DNA of 64,000 nt from Brevibacillus laterosporus LMG 15441 (GTDB taxonomy: Bacteria; Bacillota; Bacilli; Brevibacillales; Brevibacillaceae). Where the stretch lies: the NCBI RefSeq assembly GCF_000219535.2, contig NZ_CP007806.1, positions 866,501 to 930,500 of the forward strand, given 5' to 3'. Made by a program: the position numbers and the translations under genes. The notes under the pieces are model-generated. The model worked only from the letters and a program-made list of their open reading frames with translations, had not been told where the DNA came from and did no database searches. Positions 57,424 to 64,000 of the stretch are shown here, in pieces; the stretch's first letter is position 1, and each line of letters begins with the position of its first letter.

Positions 57424-58443
57424 ATGCTAAGGTCACGTTGGAACATGATTGCTGGGATGGCTGTATTGCTTGTCGTGATGTGCCTTGTTGCTGGGTGCGG
57501 AAAACAATCGCAGCAGGTAGACACACAGACTCAAAAGAGCGTGGAGAATGGACAGCAAGGTGAGAATCAGGCCAAAGATACGCAAACCGCTAAGCAATCA
57601 CAAACACGTGTGGTTAAGGATGAATTTGGGGAAGTCGAGATTCCGGTACATCCGAAGCGAATAGCCGCTATTTATTTAGAAGACCCATTAGTTGCATTAG
57701 GAGTTACACCAATCGTGCAGTGGTATCATCCAGCATGGGGTAAGCAGGATTATCTGGGCCTAAATGTACCAACATTTGATGTAACGGGCAGCATAGAAGC
57801 ATTACTTGCAGCTAATCCTGATTTAATCATTGTTGATGGTGGAGTAGATGCAACGAAATATGAAGCATATTCCAAGATAGCTCCTACTTATCGGGTGCCT
57901 GATTCTATTAATAAAAATGCTGTAGAAACGTTAAAAAGAGTAGCAGATATAATAGGGATGCCCGAAAAGGCTGAAAGTGTATTGCAAGCGTACCAGACAA
58001 AAGTAGCCGATGCCAAAGAAAAACTGAACTCATCAATAGGTAGACAGACCGTAGCGGTTATTCGTTTAAACGTTGGTGAAAAGCCATCATTAGCTCTTTT
58101 TGGCCTCAAAAACTCCTATACAAGAATGATTTATGAAGATTTAGGGCTGGAGCCGTATGAGCCTGTGAAAACGATTGAAACTCACGAGATTATGTCACTA
58201 GAAAAAATTCCAGAGTTTCATGCTGATCATATTATTATATTCCCATCTAATGGGACATGGACATCACAAGAGAATAAACAGGCACTTGCATTACTAGAGG
58301 ACCCATTATGGAAGGCTCTCCCTGCGGTTAAGAAGGGGAATGTTTATCAATTAGAAAGAACACACTGGCAATCAGGCTCGATTAAAGCGAATGCGATGAA
58401 GATTGATGATTTATTGAAAATCTTTTCTGCTAAAACGAAATAG
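57424..58443 (+). CDS. Iron-siderophore ABC transporter substrate-binding lipoprotein
   Basis: The 339-residue lipoprotein has a lipobox (LVAGC, Cys at about 25), a short Gln/Lys-rich linker and a FhuD/BtuF-type binding domain (about 60-339; RIAAIYLEDPLVALGVTPIV, AANPDLIIVDGG). It should present ferric siderophore to a permease encoded elsewhere, since no permease or ATPase gene is nearby. GGAGAGGGG precedes the ATG. The same fold, strikingly similar in sequence, forms the C-terminus of the AraC regulator encoded next. Confidence 0.92.
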   Translation: MLRSRWNMIAGMAVLLVVMCLVAGCGKQSQQVDTQTQKSVENGQQGENQAKDTQTAKQSQTRVVKDEFGEVEIPVHPKRIAAIYLEDPLVALGVTPIVQWYHPAWGKQDYLGLNVPTFDVTGSIEALLAANPDLIIVDGGVDATKYEAYSKIAPTYRVPDSINKNAVETLKRVADIIGMPEKAESVLQAYQTKVADAKEKLNSSIGRQTVAVIRLNVGEKPSLALFGLKNSYTRMIYEDLGLEPYEPVKTIETHEIMSLEKIPEFHADHIIIFPSNGTWTSQENKQALALLEDPLWKALPAVKKGNVYQLERTHWQSGSIKANAMKIDDLLKIFSAKTK

Positions 58444-58483
58444 CAGGTTATCTGTCTAAAAGAAGAGAGGGCTTCAGCTTATG

Positions 58484-58535
58484 TTGAAGAACTTTCTTTT
58501 TTGTTTTATAATATTTTGAATGAGAATTATTATCA
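58484..58535 (+). promoter_or_regulatory. Promoter and Fur box of the AraC-binding protein fusion gene
   Basis: TTGAAG (58484-58489), a 17-base spacer and TATAAT (58507-58512) make a good sigma-A promoter. Just downstream TGAGAATTATTATCA (58521-58535) fits the 7-1-7 Fur box TGATAATnATTATCA with one mismatch. A weak hairpin at 58472-58489 might end the previous transcript. Confidence 0.7.
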
Positions 58536-58548
58536 ATGGAGTGGTATG

Positions 58549-60174
58549 ATGAACCAGGTAGCAAGCTTGATTAGTAGTCCAAGCACCGTATTTCTCTTAG
58601 TAGATATCCAATATAACACGCTCCCTGCTGGACATCACCAGCATGATAATGAGACAAGCGACTATAGCTTAATTGTGGTGATTGATGGAAAGGGAAGGCT
58701 CCAAATAGAAGAGGATTGCTTTCATATGGAGCGGGAGAATTGCTTTATGATTGGACCTGGGGAATCTCTATTCATCCAAGCGGTAGATGACTCATTATGC
58801 TTGTATCAGTTAACTTTCAATAAGCTGTCCATTCAACCTACTGCTTCTAAAGTGACACTGGTAGATGAGGGTAAAAATGATTCACTTCCTTTCCTGGGTG
58901 CTGTAGTTTGCTCTCCTTTTTCTAAATGCCTTGATTTGGTAGAAGCGATATATTGTCATCGCAACGATGCCGATGATATGGAACGGTTTTCTAATCATGT
59001 ACGATTTGAGGAATTGCTCCGCTTCGTGTTTCAACAAAATGCTTCTCAGAGTCATGTGGACATACGCCGTGCAGTGGAGCGCTCTATTGACTATGTGAGG
59101 AAGCATTACTATGAACCAATGACAGTAGATCAATTGGCGGCTGATGCTAACGTCGCTCGTTATAAATATACGCGCATTTTCAAAGAAATGACAGGACAGA
59201 TTCCCCTTGATTTTGTAAATACATTACGAATAGACAGAGCTAAACAATTGCTCAGTAAAACAGACGATCGAATTCATGAAATAGCAGAGCGGGTTGGATT
59301 CAACAACGAATTTTATTTTAATCGTCGGTTTAAACAAATGGTTGGTGTAGCCCCGGGACAATACCGGGATAATCTGCGTAGTGATCTTCGCATCGTCTCC
59401 TTGTTTTTAGAGGATTATTTACTGGCATTAGGGGTAACTCCGATTGTACAGTGGTCACATGGGGGATGGGGAAAGCTTGATTATCTTGGGCTACAGCATA
59501 TTCCGACGCACGATGTCCTGACACAGGACATTCATCAGCTATCCTATTATAAGCCAGATTTTATTATGGTGAGAGAAGGGGTTCAAAGCTTAGCAGGTAT
59601 CTATGATCAATGCAGGCAGATTGCACGTACAAGTGTCATTTCGCACCCTGTTGATGATTGGCGTTCGACCCTGCGTACAGTAGCTGATATGCTAGGGCGA
59701 ACGAATACGGCTGAGCAGTTAATCAAGCAATACGAGAATAAGGTAGCAAAGGCTAAGGAAGCGTTGGCACATTCTGTAAAAGGGAAAACCTTTGCTTTCC
59801 TGCGGGTATCCGCCCATTATATCAGCGTGGATTATCTTTACACAGGGCCTGTACTATATCGAGATTTAGAGATGAAACCACATCCATTCGTAAGCCAAGT
59901 GAAAGGAGAGTCTAAGCGAAGATGCTTGTCATGGGAAGCCCTTTCTGAGTTGGATGTAGATCATCTATTCTATACATTTGATAAATGGCATGACGAAGGT
60001 GAAGGCGCAGAAAAAAGGCAGCTATCTCATCCGATTTGGCAATCCATTCCGGCTGTTCAGAAAAACTGTGTGTATGAGGTAGATTTTATGACATGGATGA
60101 GTCATGGGGTTATCGCTAATAGCAGGAAGATTGATGATGTGATGAGGGTGCTCGGAAGAACATATACGATATAG
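58549..60174 (+). CDS. Btr-like AraC regulator fused to a siderophore-binding domain
   Basis: The 541-residue protein has an AraC cupin-like region (1-160), an AraC DNA-binding domain (about 172-275; MTVDQLAADANVARYKYTRI, IAERVGFNNEFYFNRRFKQM) and a FhuD-type periplasmic-binding fold (about 283-541) without signal peptide, so it works inside the cell. This is the layout of B. subtilis Btr, which senses bacillibactin and activates its uptake genes. The sensor domain closely matches the adjacent lipoprotein (LEDYLLALGVTPIVQW versus LEDPLVALGVTPIVQW). I prefer ATG 58549, seven bases after GGAG; an ATG at 58546 is also possible. Confidence 0.9.
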   Translation: MNQVASLISSPSTVFLLVDIQYNTLPAGHHQHDNETSDYSLIVVIDGKGRLQIEEDCFHMERENCFMIGPGESLFIQAVDDSLCLYQLTFNKLSIQPTASKVTLVDEGKNDSLPFLGAVVCSPFSKCLDLVEAIYCHRNDADDMERFSNHVRFEELLRFVFQQNASQSHVDIRRAVERSIDYVRKHYYEPMTVDQLAADANVARYKYTRIFKEMTGQIPLDFVNTLRIDRAKQLLSKTDDRIHEIAERVGFNNEFYFNRRFKQMVGVAPGQYRDNLRSDLRIVSLFLEDYLLALGVTPIVQWSHGGWGKLDYLGLQHIPTHDVLTQDIHQLSYYKPDFIMVREGVQSLAGIYDQCRQIARTSVISHPVDDWRSTLRTVADMLGRTNTAEQLIKQYENKVAKAKEALAHSVKGKTFAFLRVSAHYISVDYLYTGPVLYRDLEMKPHPFVSQVKGESKRRCLSWEALSELDVDHLFYTFDKWHDEGEGAEKRQLSHPIWQSIPAVQKNCVYEVDFMTWMSHGVIANSRKIDDVMRVLGRTYTI

Positions 60175-60212
60175 TAAGAATCATGATAATCTGCCGCAAA
60201 GTGGCTGGATGA

Positions 60213-60404
60213 CTGAATTCCTTCCGTACCAGGCAATATCTATTCATGCAGCAAATCGTGGAGCAATATCAGCCGTTGGAAGCAGCACAGAAGAGCCGGT
60301 GTCGCTTCCTATTAGACGAGCTCTTGCACATTGTCTTTTCTCAAAAGCGAAGGATTCGAAAACACCAGGAAATCCCGGTTACCAGAATAATTAGCCAATT
60401 GTAG
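60213..60404 (+). pseudogene. Remnant of an AraC-type regulator
   Basis: In one frame, opened only by a CTG after a stop, the translation includes RTRQYLFMQQIVEQYQ and RCRFLLDELLHIVFSQKRR, then a stop at 60402. This resembles the linker helices before the HTH of Btr-like AraC proteins (compare HVRFEELLRFVFQQ in the gene upstream). No start or DNA-binding domain remains. A weak hairpin AACTGT / ACAGTT follows at 60432-60449. Confidence 0.45.
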
Positions 60405-60486
60405 TTTACTATATAGCAAAAAAAGCATCTGAACTGTAAAAAAACAGTTTAATAAGTTCTAAATAATGGCTCCCATTTTTATAATA

Positions 60487-60502
60487 TTACTAATGTTATA
60501 AA
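60487..60502 (+). promoter_or_regulatory. Motif shared by the two LPMO genes (copy 1)
   Basis: TTACTAATGTTATAAA matches a motif before the second LPMO gene at 13 of 16 positions, inside a longer region of similarity of about 30 bases. It may be a promoter part or a regulator site. Confidence 0.45.
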
Positions 60503-60513
60503 TGGAGGTGAGT

Positions 60514-60567
60514 ATGGCGGTCTTGTCAGAACTTCGCTTTACCACATCATGGGAGGTCATTAAATGA
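60514..60567 (+). CDS. Possible 17-residue leader peptide coupled to the first LPMO gene
   Basis: An ATG five bases after GGAGG opens a frame encoding MAVLSELRFTTSWEVIK. Its stop overlaps the LPMO start codon (ATGA), and the LPMO ribosome site GGGAGG lies inside it. It could couple or regulate LPMO translation; chance cannot be ruled out. Confidence 0.45.
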   Translation: MAVLSELRFTTSWEVIK

Positions 60568-61349
60568 CAGAACAGTGCGTCATAAGCAAGATGGCAATCA
60601 AGGTATGTGTTGCTTTTGGACTTCTAGTAGTAATGATAGCAGGGGCTATGTTTATTGCTGAACGTGTGTCAGCTCACGGCTATGTGGAATCACCTACAAG
60701 TCGGGCTTATATGTGTAAACAAGGCAAAAACATGAATTGTGGTCCCATTCAGTATGAGCCTCAGAGTGTAGAAGGAGAAGGGTCCTTTCCACAATCTGGC
60801 CCACCGGATGGACAAATCACAGGGGCAGGGCGCTATCCCGAGCTGTATACACAAACCGCTGATCGTTGGAAAAAAGTAACGATGCATAGTGGGGAAAATA
60901 CGTTTCAGTGGAGATTGACAGCATCGCATAGCACAAGGGAGTGGAAGTATTACATTACGAAAAATGGCTGGAATCCCAATAAACCACTTGCTCGCTCCGA
61001 CTTAGACGTAGTTCCGTTTTGCTACTATTACGATGGTGGAAACAGACCAGGTACAACGGTGACTCATACCTGCAATGTACCAACTGATCACAGTGGTTAT
61101 CATCTTATTCTGGCTGTGTGGGAGATTGCGGATACCACGAATGCTTTTTATCAAGTGATAGACGTTAATCTGGTCAAAAGCGCTGCTACTGAGCAAGTCT
61201 CGATCGATGTAAGCAAGACTGCTATAGCACCACAAGCTCCTCAAATGAAAAAGGTAAGCCCTATCTTTTCTACGATACAACAAATGAAACAGGGAAGTAT
61301 ACTGCCACGTGCCCACTGGTTTGCTGGTGATCAACGGGCGCTATACTGA
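60564..61349 (+). CDS. AA10 lytic polysaccharide monooxygenase, single domain
   Basis: This 261-residue secreted copper enzyme probably oxidises chitin. The signal peptide ends before His38 (VSA/HGYVESP), which becomes the N-terminal copper ligand; the second histidine is His122 in TASHSTREWKYYITK. The usual Phe near the axial position is in TTNAFYQVIDVNL (about 195). Beyond residue 203 a tail of about 58 residues has no recognised domain, unlike the second LPMO which has added binding modules. GGGAGG precedes the ATG. Confidence 0.9.
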   Translation: MTEQCVISKMAIKVCVAFGLLVVMIAGAMFIAERVSAHGYVESPTSRAYMCKQGKNMNCGPIQYEPQSVEGEGSFPQSGPPDGQITGAGRYPELYTQTADRWKKVTMHSGENTFQWRLTASHSTREWKYYITKNGWNPNKPLARSDLDVVPFCYYYDGGNRPGTTVTHTCNVPTDHSGYHLILAVWEIADTTNAFYQVIDVNLVKSAATEQVSIDVSKTAIAPQAPQMKKVSPIFSTIQQMKQGSILPRAHWFAGDQRALY

Positions 61350-61360
61350 TTCATTATAGA

Positions 61361-61404
61361 CCGAATAATAGGTGTCACTAAAACGCCTATTATTCGGCTT
61401 TTTT
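61361..61404 (+). terminator. Terminator of the first LPMO gene
   Basis: A perfect 12-bp stem CCGAATAATAGG / CCTATTATTCGG with a 13-base loop and six T. The remaining bases up to 61706 are very AT-rich and hold no gene, only the leader of the second LPMO. Confidence 0.93.
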
Positions 61405-61645
61405 GAGTCAAAAAACCTATGCAGAAAAAATAATGTAATAATAACATAAATCTAGTTCTTTCATCCTAAAAAAAGTTACATAGAAAATAAAGACAGGAAA
61501 GAATCGCCGTTTCCATCATTTTACTGGATTTTATCATAATCAAATCTTTTACTTTTAAAAATTAGTAGATTTAAAAATATGACTATTGTAATGTGATAAT
61601 TCAGTCGTAAAGAATCTATCTAATCTGCTACCAATTTTAATAAAA

Positions 61646-61661
61646 TAACAAATGTTACAAA
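61646..61661 (+). promoter_or_regulatory. Motif shared by the two LPMO genes (copy 2)
   Basis: TAACAAATGTTACAAA contains a perfect TAACA-AA-TGTTA inverted repeat and lies 45 bases before the ATG; copy 1 is at 60487-60502. Confidence 0.45.
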
Positions 61662-61706
61662 GTATTTCGTATAACCTAGAAAATCACATACTAGGAGGTA
61701 GACAGA

Positions 61707-63176
61707 ATGACTTTGCAATGGAAAACAGTTTTTGGGAAAAGCTCTATAGCTTTTGGAATAACGCTTGCCGCTATGGCTGGTACGATGGTATTTGCAGGCA
61801 GCGCGTCAGCACATGGTTACATTGAATCACCTACGAGTAGAGCTTTACTTTGTAAGCAAGGACAAAACGTTGGTTGCGGTCAAATTCAATATGAACCGCA
61901 AAGTGTAGAGGGAGTAGGTAATTTCCCACAATCTGGACCTAAAGATGGGGAGATTACAGGAGCAGGAAAATATAAGGAACTCTTTGTCCAAACCGATAGT
62001 AGATGGAAAAAGGTGGATATGGAAGGTGGGAAAAATACTTTTACGTGGTATTTAACCGCTCCACATTCTACAGGTGACTGGAAATATTATATAACGAAAA
62101 AAGATTGGAATCCTAACAAGCCATTAGGGCGCAACGATCTTGAACTCATTGCTACATTTAACGATGGTGGCAAGGTTCCCCCTAAATCAGTGTCTCATGT
62201 TGTTAATGTTCCGACCGACCGCAGTGGCTACCATATCATCCTTGGTGTGTGGGAAATCGCTGACACAGGGAATGCTTTTTATCAAGCAATCGACGTTAAT
62301 TTGAAAAACGATGGTAACCCAACAGAACCAGAGGTACAATTGCCGACAATTCCTAGTAACCTGACCTCTCCAGGACAGACAACAACAAGTATTGAATTGC
62401 GCTGGTCAGCATCGACAGCCTCTGAAGGTATCAAAGAATATGAAGTATATCGCAATGGTAGTCTAGCAGGTAAGACTAGCCAGGCATATTTTGAAGATAA
62501 GGAATTGACGCTCGATACGGCTTACACATATACGGTTCGATCCATTGATTTCGCTGGAAATAAATCTGAAATGTCCAAGCCATTCACAGTTAGAACTAGT
62601 AAAGAAGACGAACAAGTGGAATTGCCAACTGTACCAGATAATCTAGTTTCTTCAGCCAAAACTACATCTACAATTGAGTTGAGTTGGACAGCTTCCGCAG
62701 CTCCACATGGGATTCACGCCTATGAAGTGTATCGTGATGGCCGACAAGTAGGGACGACTATAGAAACAAGCTTTACAGACAAAGATTTGAAGGCTGACAC
62801 AACCTATTCTTATATGGTAGTAGCTGTTGACCATGCAGGGAATAAATCTGATTTCTCACAAAAAGTAACAGTGCGTACCGAAAAAGAGCAGACTGGGAAC
62901 ACCGGTGACACATGGAATAAAGACAACGTTTATAATACTGGTGATCGAGTGATATATGAGGGCGTAGAATATGAGGCTCAATGGTGGACTCGCGGCGACC
63001 GTCCCGACAGCACTGATGTATGGAAGCAGGTAGGCGATGCTATACAAAAATGGAACAGCGACAAAGCCTACCAAGGTGGAGCAAAAGTATCCTACGAGGG
63101 TAAAACCTACCAAGCAAAATGGTGGACAAAAGGTGAAGAGCCTAGTACATCATCCGTATGGACACTTGTACAGTAA
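61707..63176 (+). CDS. Modular AA10 lytic polysaccharide monooxygenase with FnIII and CBM5/12 modules
   Basis: The 489-residue secreted protein has a signal peptide ending before His36 (SASA/HGYIESP) and an AA10 catalytic domain (36-200; second copper His120 in TAPHSTGDWKYYITK). Two fibronectin type III modules follow (about 213-297 and 304-392, starting LPTIPSNL and LPTVPDNL), then two CBM5/12 chitin-binding modules (about 400-444 and 447-489; VIYEGVEYEAQWWTRGDRPD and VSYEGKTYQAKWWTKGEEPS). It should bind and oxidatively cut crystalline chitin. AGGAGG lies eight bases before the ATG. Confidence 0.95.
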   Translation: MTLQWKTVFGKSSIAFGITLAAMAGTMVFAGSASAHGYIESPTSRALLCKQGQNVGCGQIQYEPQSVEGVGNFPQSGPKDGEITGAGKYKELFVQTDSRWKKVDMEGGKNTFTWYLTAPHSTGDWKYYITKKDWNPNKPLGRNDLELIATFNDGGKVPPKSVSHVVNVPTDRSGYHIILGVWEIADTGNAFYQAIDVNLKNDGNPTEPEVQLPTIPSNLTSPGQTTTSIELRWSASTASEGIKEYEVYRNGSLAGKTSQAYFEDKELTLDTAYTYTVRSIDFAGNKSEMSKPFTVRTSKEDEQVELPTVPDNLVSSAKTTSTIELSWTASAAPHGIHAYEVYRDGRQVGTTIETSFTDKDLKADTTYSYMVVAVDHAGNKSDFSQKVTVRTEKEQTGNTGDTWNKDNVYNTGDRVIYEGVEYEAQWWTRGDRPDSTDVWKQVGDAIQKWNSDKAYQGGAKVSYEGKTYQAKWWTKGEEPSTSSVWTLVQ

Positions 63177-63213
63177 GTAACCGGAGCAGTAACAGATAGG
63201 ATTAGAAAAAAGG

Positions 63214-63258
63214 AAAAAGGGACCATTCAGTAGCATTTTTGAATGGTCCCTTTTTTTA
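63214..63258. terminator. Bidirectional terminator after the second LPMO gene
   Basis: A 16-bp stem AAAAAGGGACCATTCA / TGAATGGTCCCTTTTT with T runs on both strands. The rest of the 408-base gap to the next gene holds only a possible small peptide gene on the minus strand. Confidence 0.92.
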
Positions 63259-63278
63259 TTTTACTAAGCTAAGGCTTA

Positions 63279-63356
63279 CTAGGGGAGAATGCTTACACGG
63301 GTACCTTGATCTGCACTTTTCCTAATAATCCCCGCTTTTAATTTAGATGTCGACAT
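63279..63356 (-). CDS. Possible 25-residue peptide
   Basis: A minus-strand frame begins MSTSKLKAGIIRKSADQG and ends with TRVSILP. AAAGGAGAGG is placed ten bases before the ATG. The stop lies 20 bases from the bidirectional terminator, so it has the outline of a complete transcription unit. The peptide is basic and has no signal or membrane segment. No family is recognised. Confidence 0.4.
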   Translation of the reverse strand: MSTSKLKAGIIRKSADQGTRVSILP

Positions 63357-63584
63357 AGTTAGCCCTCTCCTTTTCTTTCTGGTTTGTACATTATAAAGAA
63401 AATACAGATATTTTCCTGTTCTTGAAAAATATCTATCATCTTAGAAACAAAGATCATTTTAAGTAGCCGATTTTTTCATTTACGTCCATTTCTTTTTCAT
63501 CCCTAACAACTTCTGGTAGTATGGTATAGAGAATATAGACAGATAAAGCATTGATAGGGCTATTGATACACGGAGGAACGGATA

Positions 63585-64000
63585 ATGAACAGAAGATATC
63601 TTGCTATTTATGAAGAGATTAGACAGGGAATTATTGAAGGAGTGTATCCACCAGGGGAAAAATTACCTTCTGAAAATGATTTTTGTAAAAAGTTTGAGAC
63701 TAGTAGGGGCACGATTCGCCGTGCTTTAGATATGCTGGCAGAAGAAGGGCTTGTGAACAGCATGCATGGGAAGGGCGTCTTTGTATTAGATCAAAATACA
63801 ATTAGCTTTTCCTTTGGTGGATTAGTTAGCTTTAAAGAAGCTAACGAAAATAGCGGAGTGGTCTTTTCGACAACTGTGCCATTTTTTACAGAGCTGGTTA
63901 TTGATAAAAAACTGGAACAAAAAACTCATCTTCCAAATGGTATAGACGTTTATCATTTATATCGGGTAAGAAAGCTGGATGGAGAAAGGGTCATATTGGA
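63585..64000 (+). CDS. treR: TreR-like GntR/HutC-family repressor (5' part only)
   Basis: The frame runs off the right edge after about 138 residues. A GntR winged helix (residues 1-70; YPPGEKLPSENDFCKKFETS, RGTIRRALDMLAEEG) is followed by the start of a UTRA effector domain with ISFSFGGLVSFKEANE. That FGGLVSFKE segment and the following VYHLYRVRKLDGERVIL resemble TreR, which represses trehalose uptake genes and responds to trehalose 6-phosphate. The tre genes would be expected beyond the window. CGGAGG lies nine bases before the ATG. Confidence 0.8.
   Translation, partial: MNRRYLAIYEEIRQGIIEGVYPPGEKLPSENDFCKKFETSRGTIRRALDMLAEEGLVNSMHGKGVFVLDQNTISFSFGGLVSFKEANENSGVVFSTTVPFFTELVIDKKLEQKTHLPNGIDVYHLYRVRKLDGERVIL

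Noticed and set aside
60209-60394. 61-codon frame after the AraC fusion gene
   Set aside because: It has no ribosome site; another frame of the same DNA reads as an AraC-like fragment, which explains the stretch better.
61240-61349. Frameshift at the end of the first LPMO gene
   Set aside because: The alternative frame gives a short Tyr/Thr-rich stretch but no recognisable module, so a frameshift cannot be supported.

Overview
The window looks like chromosome of a low-GC, endospore-forming member of the Bacillales. I infer Brevibacillus, perhaps close to B. laterosporus, from the AT-rich base use, the spore-coat gene families, the chitin-active secreted proteins and a gene order that follows the Bacillus subtilis yheA-yheD and ytoI-to-dnaI regions with local gains and losses. 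No ribosomal, tRNA, CRISPR or phage genes were recognised.

Bases 1-15.6k hold spore and ion-homeostasis genes: a truncated membrane protein gene, a seven-repeat protein resembling a gamma-type small acid-soluble spore protein, a K+/H+ antiporter, four tandem YheC/YheD ATP-grasp genes behind a sigma-K-like promoter, the divergent yheB, NhaC, MscL with a zinc-ribbon tail, yheA, ytoI, a RodZ-like gene and ytpI.

Bases 15.8k-36.9k are core carbon metabolism: dnaE, malic enzyme with a FadR-type operator, a FadR/GntR regulator with accD-accA, pfkA-pyk, a thioesterase, fxsA whose terminator is split by an IS3-family element, ytvI, the TCA group citZ-icd-mdh, then phoP-phoR.

Bases 37k-54.4k hold a VanW protein, a YitT protein, a drug/metabolite transporter with an overlapping 41-residue membrane protein, polA-mutM-coaE-lytic transglycosylase, an AraC regulator, gapB, a PepSY-like/SLH surface protein, an HD-GYP protein, nrdR, dnaB and dnaI.

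Bases 54.4k-64k are more accessory. After dnaI the expected ytxC-thrS is replaced by a threonine-catabolic pair (kbl, tdh). A Fur-controlled pair follows: a siderophore-binding lipoprotein and an AraC regulator carrying a copy of the same binding fold. Then come a decayed AraC fragment, two chitin-active lytic polysaccharide monooxygenases with related promoters, a possible 25-residue peptide gene and the start of a TreR-like repressor.
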